Shown: positions 36,653 through 45,368 of the stretch, in pieces
Position numbering within the stretch: the stretch's first letter is position 1
Layout: each line of letters starts with the position of its first letter
From: Stutzerimonas stutzeri
GTDB lineage: Bacteria > Pseudomonadota > Gammaproteobacteria > Pseudomonadales > Pseudomonadaceae
Assembly (NCBI RefSeq): GCF_019090095.1
Contig: NZ_JAGQFP010000002.1
Span: 1,054,001 to 1,118,000 of the forward strand
DNA length: 64,000 nt
Reading direction: 5' to 3'
The notes under the pieces: model-generated
Seen by the model: the letters and a program-made list of their open reading frames with translations, nothing else
Database searches by the model: none
Told to the model about the DNA's origin: nothing
Translations under genes and position numbers: made by a program

Positions 36653-38491
36653 GTGAAAGACCGGGCCCAGTTCCACATCAATTACTGGCTGATCGCCATG
36701 CTGATCTTTTTCGGCTTGCAGTATGTGCTGTCGCTCCAGCAGGAGGTCGCGGTTATCCCCTACAGCGAGTTCGAGCAGTACCTCAAAGACGGCCGCATCG
36801 ATGAGCTGACCATTACCGAACGGCACATCGAGGGCTCGCTCAAGGAGCCCCTGGCGAGCGGTCAACGACGCTTCGTGACCAACCGCATCGAGCCGCAACT
36901 GGCCGAGCATCTGCAGCAGTATCCGGTGCGCTACACGGGCAAGGTGGAGAGCACGCTGGTGCGCGACCTGCTGTCGTGGATCGTCCCGGCGGCGCTGTTC
37001 TTCGCCATTTGGCTGTTTCTGTTGCGGCGCATCGGCGGTGGTCTGGGTGGCGGCATGATGCAGATCGGCAAGAGCAAGGCGCGTGTCTATGTCGAAACGG
37101 ACATGAAGGTCACCTTTGCCGATGTGGCCGGTGTCGACGAGGCGAAGGACGAGCTCAAGGAGATCGTCGAATTCCTGCGCGATCCGAAGCGCTACGGGCG
37201 CCTCGGCGGGCGCATGCCCAAGGGCGTGCTGCTGGTCGGTCCGCCCGGCACCGGCAAGACATTGCTGGCCAGGGCCGTCGCTGGCGAGGCGCGGGTGCCG
37301 TTCTTCTCCATTTCCGGGTCCGAGTTCGTCGAGATGTTCGTCGGCGTGGGGGCTGCGCGGGTGCGCGATCTGTTCGAACAGGCACGCGCCCAGGCACCGG
37401 CGATCATTTTCATCGACGAGCTGGACGCCCTGGGACGTGCGCGCGGCGCCGGGCCGCTCTCCGGAGGGCATGACGAAAAGGAGCAGACGCTCAACCAGCT
37501 GCTGGTGGAAATGGACGGCTTCGATACCTCCAGCGGGCTGGTGCTGTTGGCCGCCACCAACCGTCCCGAAATCCTCGATCCGGCGCTGCTGCGCGCCGGC
37601 CGTTTCGACCGCCAGGTGCTGGTCGATCGGCCGGACAAGGTCGGGCGAGTACAGATCCTCGAAGTGCATCTGAAGAAAGCGCGGCTGGGAAGCGATGTCG
37701 ACCCGCAGGCCATTGCCGCGCTGACCCCGGGCTTCACCGGTGCCGATCTGGCCAACCTGGTCAACGAGGCGACGCTGCTGGCGACCCGGCGTGATGCCGA
37801 GTCCGTGGCGATGGAAGACTTCACGGCGGCCATCGAACGCATCGTGGCCGGGCTTGAAAAGCGCAACCGGCTGCTCAATCCGCATGAGCGGGAAATCGTC
37901 GCCTACCACGAGATTGGGCACGCGCTGGTGGCCATGGCGCTGCCGGGTGTGGACCCGGTGCACAAGGTTTCGATCATTCCACGCGGCATGGGGGCGCTGG
38001 GTTACACCATTCAGCGCCCCATCGAGGAGCGCTTCCTGATGACGCGCGAAGAGCTGGAAAACAAGATGGCCGTGCTGCTCGGGGGACGTGCCGCGGAGTG
38101 GCTGGTGTTCGGCCACCTGTCCACTGGCGCGGCGGATGATCTGGCCAAGGTGACCGATATCGCTCGGGCGATGGTCACCCGCTACGGTATGTCCCGGCGG
38201 CTCGGCCACATGGCCCTGGAGCGCGAGCCCAACGCCTTCCTGGGCAACGAGGCGATGCTCGGCCTCAAGCCGCAGCATGACTACGCGCAAAGTACTGCCA
38301 CGGCGATCGACGAAGAAGTGCAGGAGCTGGTGCAATCGGCCTTCCAGTCCAGCCTGGCGCTGCTCGAGGCGCGCCGGGCATTGCTGGAACGCAGTGCCCG
38401 GCAGCTGCTGCAGCAGGAGACCCTGGACGGTGAGGCGTTACGCGCGCTGAGCGCAGCCATGCCCGACCAGCCCGTAACGCCAGCGCCCTAG
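36653..38491 (+). CDS. FtsH-family ATP-dependent zinc metalloprotease (second, non-canonical copy)
   Basis: This is a 612-residue membrane protease. Two N-terminal membrane segments (residues 11-27 and about 108-124) flank a small periplasmic domain. The AAA domain has Walker A GPPGTGKT near 197, Walker [12 protein letters not shown] near 252 and arginine fingers in [16 protein letters not shown] sequence ([14 protein letters not shown]). The protease domain has HEIGH near 421 and the third ligand in [16 protein letters not shown]. All catalytic residues are intact. Start is GTG. It lacks the folP-glmM context of the housekeeping ftsH, so it is probably an additional paralogue; that must be checked against the genome. 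Confidence 0.88.
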   Translation: MKDRAQFHINYWLIAMLIFFGLQYVLSLQQEVAVIPYSEFEQYLKDGRIDELTITERHIEGSLKEPLASGQRRFVTNRIEPQLAEHLQQYPVRYTGKVESTLVRDLLSWIVPAALFFAIWLFLLRRIGGGLGGGMMQIGKSKARVYVETDMKVTFADVAGVDEAKDELKEIVEFLRDPKRYGRLGGRMPKGVLLVGPPGTGKTLLARAVAGEARVPFFSISGSEFVEMFVGVGAARVRDLFEQARAQAPAIIFIDELDALGRARGAGPLSGGHDEKEQTLNQLLVEMDGFDTSSGLVLLAATNRPEILDPALLRAGRFDRQVLVDRPDKVGRVQILEVHLKKARLGSDVDPQAIAALTPGFTGADLANLVNEATLLATRRDAESVAMEDFTAAIERIVAGLEKRNRLLNPHEREIVAYHEIGHALVAMALPGVDPVHKVSIIPRGMGALGYTIQRPIEERFLMTREELENKMAVLLGGRAAEWLVFGHLSTGAADDLAKVTDIARAMVTRYGMSRRLGHMALEREPNAFLGNEAMLGLKPQHDYAQSTATAIDEEVQELVQSAFQSSLALLEARRALLERSARQLLQQETLDGEALRALSAAMPDQPVTPAP

Positions 38492-38826
38492 CGCCTGCGC
38501 CGGGAGTCGGGCAGGTAACGCACCGGTTCCCGGCCACGCGTCGCCGCCCAGGCGATCGACCGAAGCCGGCGGCTCGAACGCGTCTCGCGCGTCATCCCGA
38601 CCCTCGGCCGTCGCCCACTCCGCATCAGCGGGTCGCTTCGCTTCTGATAAGCAACGGTTATCGCTCGATCAGCGGCTGTCATTAGGCAGCGCGCCCGGCG
38701 GTTCTTACAGTAGCGCCATGCACGGGCCGCTTGGCCACGAAGAAGAATAAGAACGCGAGGGAAGACGATGAGGCCTGGCCTGATCGCGAGCCGACAGTGG
38801 GGCATAGAAGCGCCTGCTAATTGCCA

Positions 38827-38836
38827 TTCATATGAT
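38827..38836. promoter_or_regulatory. Upstream TTCATATGAT site, possible regulator operator
   Basis: TTCATATGAT matches nine of ten bases of the palindrome at 39039-39048, 212 bases away. Two such near-identical sites before a GntR-type gene suggest paired operators and possible looping; this is inference. Confidence 0.4.
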
Positions 38837-39028
38837 TTGAGCCGACCTAGGGCCGCCGGCGGTAGGGCGGTGCCCGCTAACCGGCAGCGCTTGGGTGGCG
38901 CTCGCCAGCGTCCTGTGGAACGCCTCAATCCGCCATTCCTACCGGATGAATACGCGCGCTGTTGGGCTGCCCGCCAGGTGGCCATTACACCGTTTGGGCG
39001 ATTTACCCAGCAAAGTAACCGGCCAAAT

Positions 39029-39056
39029 TTGACAGCCAATCATATGATGATAGGGT
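39029..39056 (+). promoter_or_regulatory. Promoter with internal ATCATATGAT operator for the GntR-led operon
   Basis: TTGACA at 39029-39034 and TAGGGT at 39051-39056 are 16 bases apart. The perfect 10-base palindrome ATCATATGAT (39039-39048) fills the spacer, a position where a bound repressor would block polymerase. The regulator starts 36 bases downstream. Confidence 0.55.
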
Positions 39057-39091
39057 TTTGTAGACCCAAGGGCAGTGGCACAGAGGCTCGC

Positions 39092-39817
39092 ATGTCGAAC
39101 AACTATCACAGCGCAACGGTGGAATGGCTGGGGTCCTGGATCGCCTCGGGCAAGGTCCAGCCGGGCGAGGCGCTGAAGGTCGAGGCCGGCCTCTGCGAAG
39201 AGCTGGGCGTGAGTCGCACCGTGATCCGCGAGGCGATCAAGACGCTGGTGGCCAAGGGCATGCTCGACGTCGGCCCGAAGGTGGGCACGCGGGTGACGCC
39301 GGTACGTTCCTGGAACCTGTTCGACGTTCAGGTCGTTGGTTGGCTGGCCGAGCATGGCCTGCCAGAGAGCTTCGTGATGGACCTGATCGACCTGCGCCGG
39401 ACCATCGAGCCGACCGCCGTACGCTGGGCCTGCGAGCGCGCCACGCCCAAGCAGATCACCGAAATTCAGGCCGCCTACCAGTTGCTGGCCGCCTCCCTGG
39501 GCGACAAGACCGAATACAACCGTGCCGACAAGCTGTTCCACGAGGCGGTGCTCGCCGCCAGTCACAACCAGTTCATCGAACGCATGGTCCCGGCGCTGGG
39601 CGCCCTGCTGGCGGTGTCCTTCGAGGTGTCCTCCACGGTCCCCGACGAACTCGGATTGACCCTGCCGCTGCACAAGGAAATTGCCGACGCCATCGCCAGT
39701 CGCGATGGCGCGCGCGGGGTCTGGGCCTGCATGACGCTGATCGAGCGCGCGGCGCTGACCATTTCACGTCATTACCCGGAACTCGTGGTGTCACGCGGCG
39801 AGCAGACCGCGCCATAA
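39092..39817 (+). CDS. GntR-family (FadR/FCD) transcriptional regulator of sugar-acid catabolism
   Basis: This 241-residue regulator has an N-terminal winged helix (WIASGKVQPGEALKVEAGLCEELGVSRTVIREAIKTLVAKGMLDVGPKVGTRV) and a C-terminal FCD ligand domain. Metal-binding histidines are likely in KLFHEAVLAASHNQFIERM and LPLHKEIADAI. FadR-type FCD regulators in this setting answer to galactonate or 2-keto-3-deoxy acids (DgoR-like). GAGG lies 5-9 bases before the ATG at 39092. It heads the plus-strand operon; an ATCATATGAT palindrome overlaps its promoter, suggesting autoregulation. Confidence 0.88.
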   Translation: MSNNYHSATVEWLGSWIASGKVQPGEALKVEAGLCEELGVSRTVIREAIKTLVAKGMLDVGPKVGTRVTPVRSWNLFDVQVVGWLAEHGLPESFVMDLIDLRRTIEPTAVRWACERATPKQITEIQAAYQLLAASLGDKTEYNRADKLFHEAVLAASHNQFIERMVPALGALLAVSFEVSSTVPDELGLTLPLHKEIADAIASRDGARGVWACMTLIERAALTISRHYPELVVSRGEQTAP

Positions 39818-39841
39818 AAATAATCAAAGCGGAGTGCGACC

Positions 39842-40714
39842 ATGCAATGGCTGCCCATCTCGCAACAGCGCTACCAACTGGCCGAGGGCCCCTTCTGGGA
39901 CGCTCGCGACCAGACGCTCTACTGGGCCGACATCGTCGGTCGACTGGCCTGCCGGCTAGGCCCGGGCGGCTACCGGCAATGGCAATTGGCCGAGCCGGTA
40001 TCGGCCTTCATTCCCTGCGCGAGCGGCGATGCACTGGTGACCCTGGCCAGTGGCGTGTACCGCCTCGACCCAAACGCCAGCGAAGCCGAACTCGCACGCT
40101 TGTGCATCGCTGACGCCACGCCCGGCAACCGCGCCAACGAAGCGCGCTGCGACGCCCAGGGCCGGCTCTGGCTCGGCACCATGCAGAACAACATCGGCGA
40201 CGACGGCGGCGATATCCCGATTACACGGCGCTCCGGCGGGCTGTTTCGGGTCGATCCGGACGGCTCGGTCACCCAATTGCTCAGCGACCTGGGCATCGTC
40301 AATACGCTGCTGTGGAACGAGGCGGGCGATCAGGTCCTCTGCGGCGACACGCTGGACGAATCGCTCTACAGCCACCGCCTCGCCGACGACGGGCGTCTGG
40401 TCGATCGGCAGCGCTGGATCGGCCCGCATCCACGCGGCGTGCCCGATGGATCGGCCATGGATTCGCAGGGCTATGTCTGGAATGCACGCTGGGGCGGGCA
40501 CTGCCTGCTGCGCTTCGCGCCGGACGGCTGTCTCGATCGCATCGTTGAGCTGCCTGTCAGTCATCCCACCAGTTGTGTGTTCGGCGGGCCCGATCTGACC
40601 CATTTGTACGTGACCTCGGCCATGCCAGGCGAGGCGCCGAACGAGCTGGATGGCGCCGTGCTGATGGCCGACGTCGGCATCGTCGGGCTGCCTTGTACAG
40701 GCTTTGCCGGCTAA
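39842..40714 (+). CDS. SMP-30/gluconolactonase-family sugar lactonase
   Basis: This 290-residue six-bladed beta-propeller hydrolyses aldonolactones. Family features are YQLAEGPFWDARDQTLYWADIVG near residue 10 with the metal-binding Glu, RANEARCDAQGRLWLGTM near 97, GIVNTLLWNEAGDQVLCGDTLDESLY near 150, and HPRGVPDGSAMDSQGYVWNARWGG near 198. Context points to galactono-1,4-lactone (and possibly arabinonolactone) as the substrate. It is 24 bases after the regulator. The SMP-30 family has broad specificity, so the substrate is by context. Confidence 0.87.
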   Translation: MQWLPISQQRYQLAEGPFWDARDQTLYWADIVGRLACRLGPGGYRQWQLAEPVSAFIPCASGDALVTLASGVYRLDPNASEAELARLCIADATPGNRANEARCDAQGRLWLGTMQNNIGDDGGDIPITRRSGGLFRVDPDGSVTQLLSDLGIVNTLLWNEAGDQVLCGDTLDESLYSHRLADDGRLVDRQRWIGPHPRGVPDGSAMDSQGYVWNARWGGHCLLRFAPDGCLDRIVELPVSHPTSCVFGGPDLTHLYVTSAMPGEAPNELDGAVLMADVGIVGLPCTGFAG

Positions 40715-40766
40715 TCGGTTCAATCCGGCCGCGCGGCGGCCTCTTAACTGCTTAGGAGTTGTTCTC

Positions 40767-41585
40767 ATGGCTGCACCGCTTTCATTACCGCCGACACCCG
40801 AACCCCAGCGCGGCGAGCGCCTGAAAGGCAAGGTCGTGGTCGTTACCGGCGGCGCCCAGGGAATCGGCGAGGCCATCGTGGCCTGCTTCCAGGCGCAACA
40901 GGCCAAGGTCGTGATTGGTGACATCCAGGGCGAAAAGGCCGAGCGGGTCGCCGCCGGTTGGCGCGAGCGGGGCGGTGAGGTGCGCGCACTGAAGACCGAC
41001 GTCACCCAGCCTGCCGAGCTGGAGGCGCTGGTCGGCCTGGCGCTCGAGCACTACGGCCAGGTCGATGTGCTGGTCAATTGCGCGGGCGTCAACGTGTTCC
41101 GCGACCCGCTGGAAATGACCGAAGAGGACTGGCGGCGTTGCTTCGCCATCGACCTGGACGGCGTCTGGTTTGGCTGCAAGGCGGCGTTGCCGCACATGGT
41201 GCAGCGCGGTGTCGGCAACATCATCAATATCGCCTCGGTGCACTCGACCAACATCATTCCCGGTTGTTTTCCCTACCCGGTCGCCAAGCACGGCCTGCTC
41301 GGCCTGACCCGTGCGCTGGGCATCGAATATGCGCCCAAGGGCATCCGCGTCAACGCCATTGCGCCGGGCTACATCGAGACGCAGCTCAACGTGGACTACT
41401 GGAACGGGTTTACCGACCCGCACGCCGAGCGCCAGCGCGCCTTCGAAATGCACCCACCGCGGCGCATCGGCCAGCCGATCGAAGTGGCGATGACCGCGCT
41501 GTTCCTGGCCACCGACGAGGCGCCCTTCATCAATGCCGCCTGCATCACCATCGATGGCGGCCGTTCGGTGCTCTACCACGACTGA
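40767..41585 (+). CDS. Short-chain dehydrogenase, probable D-galactose (aldose) 1-dehydrogenase
   Basis: This is a 272-residue classical SDR. It has VVVTGGAQGIGEAIV near residue 25, NCAGVN near 103, and catalytic Ser with YPVAKHGLL (YxxxK) near 163-180. It ends with ITIDGGRSVLYHD. Its place after the lactonase and before an AraF-type importer and dgoKAD supports oxidation of D-galactose (or L-arabinose) to the lactone. The ATG at 40767 has TAGGAG 10 bases upstream. SDR sequences do not settle the sugar, so activity on L-arabinose or fucose cannot be excluded. Confidence 0.82.
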   Translation: MAAPLSLPPTPEPQRGERLKGKVVVVTGGAQGIGEAIVACFQAQQAKVVIGDIQGEKAERVAAGWRERGGEVRALKTDVTQPAELEALVGLALEHYGQVDVLVNCAGVNVFRDPLEMTEEDWRRCFAIDLDGVWFGCKAALPHMVQRGVGNIINIASVHSTNIIPGCFPYPVAKHGLLGLTRALGIEYAPKGIRVNAIAPGYIETQLNVDYWNGFTDPHAERQRAFEMHPPRRIGQPIEVAMTALFLATDEAPFINAACITIDGGRSVLYHD

Positions 41586-41660
41586 GGAAGGATCGTTCGA
41601 TTCAAAGAGGGCCGCCCGCGGCCTGCGACAAACCGCCAGCAAAGCATTCGGTGGTGACCT

Positions 41661-41681
41661 GCCAGGGTGATGGACCCTGGC
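41661..41681 (+). promoter_or_regulatory. Hairpin between the dehydrogenase and araF
   Basis: GCCAGGGT and ACCCTGGC form a perfect 8-bp stem around GATGG. No T-run follows. Two copies of AGCTATTCAA lie just after it (around 41691 and 41709). It may stabilise the araF transcript or be a regulator site. Confidence 0.35.
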
Positions 41682-41738
41682 GCGTCAACAACAGCTATTC
41701 AACAAAAAAGCTATTCAATAAGAACAATGGAGGTAGCT

Positions 41739-42743
41739 ATGTTCCGGTCTTTCGGAATCCGTTCGCTTTGCTGTGCCGCGCTGACTGTCGGTGCGATGAG
41801 TTTTGCCGGTGCGACCCTGGCCGAAGACGAGGTCAAGATCGGCTTTCTGGTCAAGCAACCCGAAGAACCCTGGTTCCAGACCGAATGGGCCTTCGCCGAG
41901 AAGGCCGCCAAGGACAAGGGCTTCACCCTGCTCAAGATCGCCGTACCGGACGGCGAGAAAACCCTCGCGGCGATCGACAGCCTGGCGGCCAATGGCGCCA
42001 AGGGCTTCGTCATCTGCACACCTGACGTGGCGCTCGGCCCGGCCATCGTCGCCAAATCCAAGTTCAACGACCTCAAGGTCATGGCCGTCGATGATCGCTT
42101 CGTCGATGCCAAGGGCCAGCCCATGGAAGAGGTGCCGTACCTCGGTATGGCGGCCTTCGAGGTGGGTCAGAAGCAGGGCGCAGCCATGGCCGAAGAGGCG
42201 AAGAAGCGCGGCTGGGACTGGAACGACACCTACGCGGTGATCAACACCTATAACGAGCTCGACACCGGCAAGAAGCGCACTGACGGCTCGGTGGATGCGT
42301 TGAAGAAGGCCGGCTTTCCCGAAGACCACATCTTCTACACCCCACAGAAGACCCTCGACGTGCCGGGCAGCATGAACGCCACGACCTCGGCGCTGGTCAA
42401 GCTGCCGCGCGGGGCCAAGCACCTGATCATCGGTGGCATGAACGACAACACCGTGCTGGGCGGCGTGCGCGCCACCGAAAGCGCCGGGTTCAGCGCCGAG
42501 AACGTCATCGGTATCGGCATCAACGGCACCGACGCCATCGGTGAGCTGAAGAAGGACAACAGCGGCTTCTACGGCTCGATGCTGCCCAGCCCGCACATCG
42601 AAGGCTATGAAACCGCGCGGATGATGTACGAGTGGGTCACCACCGGCAAAGAACCGCCCAAGTACACGGCGATGGACGAAGTCACCCTGATTACCCGCGA
42701 GAACTTCCAGCAAGAGCTGGAAAAGATCGGCCTCTGGAAATAA
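41739..42743 (+). CDS. araF: AraF-type periplasmic sugar-binding protein (arabinose/galactose)
   Basis: This 334-residue binding protein has a signal peptide (about residues 1-28, ending ATLA). The mature part begins EDEVKIGFLVKQPEEPWFQTEWAFAEKAAKDKGF, almost the AraF pattern. SLAANGAKGFVICTPDVALGPAIVAKSKF and HLIIGGMNDNTVLGGVRATESAGF follow. E. coli AraF binds L-arabinose and also D-galactose, so this fits a galactose locus. The ATG at 41739 is preceded by GGAGGT. It is followed by a hairpin and the ABC ATPase. Confidence 0.93.
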   Translation: MFRSFGIRSLCCAALTVGAMSFAGATLAEDEVKIGFLVKQPEEPWFQTEWAFAEKAAKDKGFTLLKIAVPDGEKTLAAIDSLAANGAKGFVICTPDVALGPAIVAKSKFNDLKVMAVDDRFVDAKGQPMEEVPYLGMAAFEVGQKQGAAMAEEAKKRGWDWNDTYAVINTYNELDTGKKRTDGSVDALKKAGFPEDHIFYTPQKTLDVPGSMNATTSALVKLPRGAKHLIIGGMNDNTVLGGVRATESAGFSAENVIGIGINGTDAIGELKKDNSGFYGSMLPSPHIEGYETARMMYEWVTTGKEPPKYTAMDEVTLITRENFQQELEKIGLWK

Positions 42744-42788
42744 GCCGGTCCCTCTGCGGGGCCTGAGTTCAGGCATTTCAGTATCGAA

Positions 42789-42810
42789 CTCGCCCGGTCG
42801 AACGGGCGAG
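42789..42810 (+). promoter_or_regulatory. Intercistronic hairpin between araF and araG
   Basis: CTCGCCCG and CGGGCGAG form a perfect 8-bp stem around GTCGAA. Hairpins in this place commonly protect the binding-protein mRNA so that it is made in excess of the ATPase and permease. Confidence 0.5.
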
Positions 42811-42824
42811 GGTGGAGACGCTCC

Positions 42825-44339
42825 ATGCTTCAACACGTCAAGTCAGGCGAGAGCCTGCGTTTCAACGGCATCGGCAAGAACTTCCCGGGCGTTTGCGCGC
42901 TGTCGGAAATCAGCTTCGAGGCGCGGCCCGGCACCGTGCACGCGCTGATGGGTGAGAACGGCGCGGGCAAATCGACCCTGCTGAAGATTCTCGGCGGCGC
43001 CTACCAGCCGAGCAGCGGCGATCTGCAGATCGGTGCGCGCACCTTGGCATTCCGCTCAGCCGGCGAGAGCATCGCCAGCGGCGTCGCGGTGATCCACCAG
43101 GAATTGCACCTGGTGCCGGAAATGAGCGTGGCCGAAAACCTCATGCTTGGGCACATGCCGTCGCGCTTCGGGCTGGTCAACCGCCGCGCGATGCTGCGTC
43201 AGGCGCAAGAACTGCTCAAGGGGCTGGCGGACGAGATCGATCCCGCCGTGCGATTGGGCAGCCTGTCGCTGGGCCAGCGTCAACTGGTGGAGATCGCCAA
43301 GGCCATGTCGCGCAACGCCCATGTGATCGCCTTCGACGAGCCCACCAGCAGCCTGTCCGCCCGCGAGATCGAGCGGCTGATGGCGATCATCGGCCGGCTT
43401 CGGGACGAGGGGCGGGTGGTGCTCTACGTCTCGCATCGGATGGAAGAAATCTTCCGCATCTGCGACGCGGTCACAGTGTTCAAGGATGGCCGCTTCGTCT
43501 GCACCTTCGATGACATGAGCGAGCTGACCCATGACGCGCTGGTGACCTGCATGGTCGGGCGCGATATCCAGGACATCTACAACTACCGGCCGCGCGAGCA
43601 GCAGGGCGAGGCGCTGCGCGTCGAGGGCCTGCTGGGTCATGGTCTGCAGGAGCCGGTGAGCTTCTCGGCCAACCGTGGCGAGGTGCTCGGTTTCTTCGGC
43701 CTGGTCGGCGCGGGGCGTACCGAACTGCTACGGCTGCTCGCCGGGCTGGCGCCGCACAAGGCTGGAACGGTTCACCTCGACGGTCAGCCGCTGAGGCTCA
43801 AATGCGCACGCGACGCCATCGCGTCGGGGATCCTGCTCTGCCCCGAGGACCGCAAGAAAGAGGGCATCGTGCCGTTGGGCAGCGTCGCGGAGAACATCAA
43901 TATCGGCGCGCGTGGCCGCAACGCCCGGCTGGGTTGCCTGGTGCAGGGCCGCTGGGAACGCGAGAACGCCGACCGGCAGATCCGCGCGCTGAACATCAAG
44001 ACGCCATCGCCCGACCAGCAGATCGTCTTTCTCTCCGGCGGCAACCAGCAGAAGGTCATCCTCGGTCGCTGGCTCTCCATGCCGATGAAGGTCCTGCTGC
44101 TCGACGAGCCCACCCGCGGCATCGACATCGGCGCCAAGGCCGAGATCTACCAGATCATCCATGACCTGGCGGCGAACGGGATCGCGGTGATCGTCGTCTC
44201 CAGCGACCTGATGGAAGTCATCGGCATCTCCGATCGCATCCTGGTGATGAGCGAAGGCGCGATCACCGGCGAAGTCTCTCGCGACCAGGCCGAAGAGTCC
44301 CGCCTGCTGCAACTGGCACTCCCGCGCTCGCGCGGCTGA
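42825..44339 (+). CDS. araG: Sugar ABC transporter ATPase, AraG type
   Basis: This 504-residue protein has two fused nucleotide-binding domains, as in monosaccharide importers. Domain 1 has Walker A MGENGAGKSTLLKIL near residue 42, signature LSLGQRQLVEIAKAMSRN and Walker B AFDEPTSSL. Domain 2 has a degenerate Walker A (GLVGAGRTELLRLL near 290), signature LSGGNQQKVILGRWL and LLLDEPTRGIDIGAKAEIY. This asymmetry is normal for the family. It gives energy for sugar import with AraF and AraH. Confidence 0.95.
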   Translation: MLQHVKSGESLRFNGIGKNFPGVCALSEISFEARPGTVHALMGENGAGKSTLLKILGGAYQPSSGDLQIGARTLAFRSAGESIASGVAVIHQELHLVPEMSVAENLMLGHMPSRFGLVNRRAMLRQAQELLKGLADEIDPAVRLGSLSLGQRQLVEIAKAMSRNAHVIAFDEPTSSLSAREIERLMAIIGRLRDEGRVVLYVSHRMEEIFRICDAVTVFKDGRFVCTFDDMSELTHDALVTCMVGRDIQDIYNYRPREQQGEALRVEGLLGHGLQEPVSFSANRGEVLGFFGLVGAGRTELLRLLAGLAPHKAGTVHLDGQPLRLKCARDAIASGILLCPEDRKKEGIVPLGSVAENINIGARGRNARLGCLVQGRWERENADRQIRALNIKTPSPDQQIVFLSGGNQQKVILGRWLSMPMKVLLLDEPTRGIDIGAKAEIYQIIHDLAANGIAVIVVSSDLMEVIGISDRILVMSEGAITGEVSRDQAEESRLLQLALPRSRG

Positions 44340-44360
44340 ACAACAATGATGAGGTGCTCT

Positions 44361-45329
44361 ATGTCTGCTCAACAAAACGCTCTGGCCGCGCCGCGGCAGG
44401 GTCTCAACATGCGTCGCTTCCTCGATGACTGGGTCATGGTGCTGGCGGCGCTCGGCATCTTCGTGCTGTCGGCGATCTTCATCGACAACTTCCTCTCGCC
44501 GTTGAACATGCGCGGCCTCGGGCTGGCGATCTCCACCGTAGGCATCGCCGCCTGCACCATGCTGTTCTGCCTGGCTTCAGGGCACTTCGATCTGTCGGTC
44601 GGCTCGGTGATCGCCTGCGCGGGTGTGGTGGCCGCGGTGGTGATGCGCGATACCGAGAGCGTGTTCCTCGGTGTCTCCGCGGCTCTGGCGATGGGGTTGG
44701 TGGTCGGCCTGATCAACGGCATCGTGATCGCCAAACTGCGTATCAACGCGCTGATCGCCACGCTGGCGACCATGCAGATCGTGCGCGGGTTGGCCTATAT
44801 CTTCTCCAACGGCAAAGCCGTCGGGGTGATGCAGGAGGACTTCTTCCTGTTCGGCAACGGCAGCCTGTTCGGTGTGCCGGTGCCCATCCTGATCACCGTG
44901 GTCTGCTTCGCCTTCTTCGGCTGGCTGCTCAACTACACCACCTACGGCCGCAACACCATGGCCATCGGCGGCAACCAGGAAGCGGCGCTGCTGGCCGGCG
45001 TTCATGTCGATCGCACCAAGATCATCATCTTCGCCGTGCACGGCCTGATCGGTGCACTGGCCGGCGTGGTGTTGGCGTCGCGGATGACCTCGGGCCAGCC
45101 GATGATCGGCCAGGGCTTCGAGCTGACGGTGATCTCGGCCTGCGTGCTCGGCGGCGTCTCGCTCAGCGGCGGCATCGGCATGATCCGCCACGTGATCGCC
45201 GGCGTGCTGATTCTGGCGATCATCGAGAACGCGATGAACCTGAAGAACATCGACACCTTCTACCAGTACGTCATCCGCGGCACGATTCTGCTGCTGGCGG
45301 TGATCATCGATCGGCTGAAGCAGCGCTGA
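44361..45329 (+). CDS. araH: Sugar ABC transporter permease, AraH type
   Basis: This 322-residue membrane permease has about eight to ten helices and the family's EAA-like region GGNQEAALLAGVHVDRTKIIIFAVHGLIGALAGVVLASRMTSGQP near residue 205. ACTMLFCLASGHFDLSVGSV near 60 is typical of RbsC/AraH proteins. The ATG at 44361 with GAGGT upstream is chosen over an ATG 15 bases earlier. It completes the AraFGH importer and sits 22 bases behind araG. Confidence 0.94.
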   Translation: MSAQQNALAAPRQGLNMRRFLDDWVMVLAALGIFVLSAIFIDNFLSPLNMRGLGLAISTVGIAACTMLFCLASGHFDLSVGSVIACAGVVAAVVMRDTESVFLGVSAALAMGLVVGLINGIVIAKLRINALIATLATMQIVRGLAYIFSNGKAVGVMQEDFFLFGNGSLFGVPVPILITVVCFAFFGWLLNYTTYGRNTMAIGGNQEAALLAGVHVDRTKIIIFAVHGLIGALAGVVLASRMTSGQPMIGQGFELTVISACVLGGVSLSGGIGMIRHVIAGVLILAIIENAMNLKNIDTFYQYVIRGTILLLAVIIDRLKQR

Positions 45330-45368
45330 TCCCAATCGCGCCGCTTGCCGGCGCGCTGGAGAATTCCC

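Larger units (their letters stand above)
38492..39091. other. 600-base intergenic region before the galactose-locus regulator
   Basis: No convincing gene was found; a 183-codon minus-strand frame here is basic, low in complexity and lacks family features. The region holds the promoter and two copies of a TCATATGAT site (see separate entries). Base composition is less GC-rich in the last 100 bases, as expected of a promoter. Confidence 0.5.

Noticed and set aside
36380..38335. 651-codon frame opposite the FtsH-type gene
   Set aside because: Antisense shadow; the plus strand holds all AAA and zinc motifs.
38488..39039. 183-codon minus-strand frame in the gap before the GntR gene
   Set aside because: Very Arg-rich, no domain or ribosome site; it covers the promoter region.
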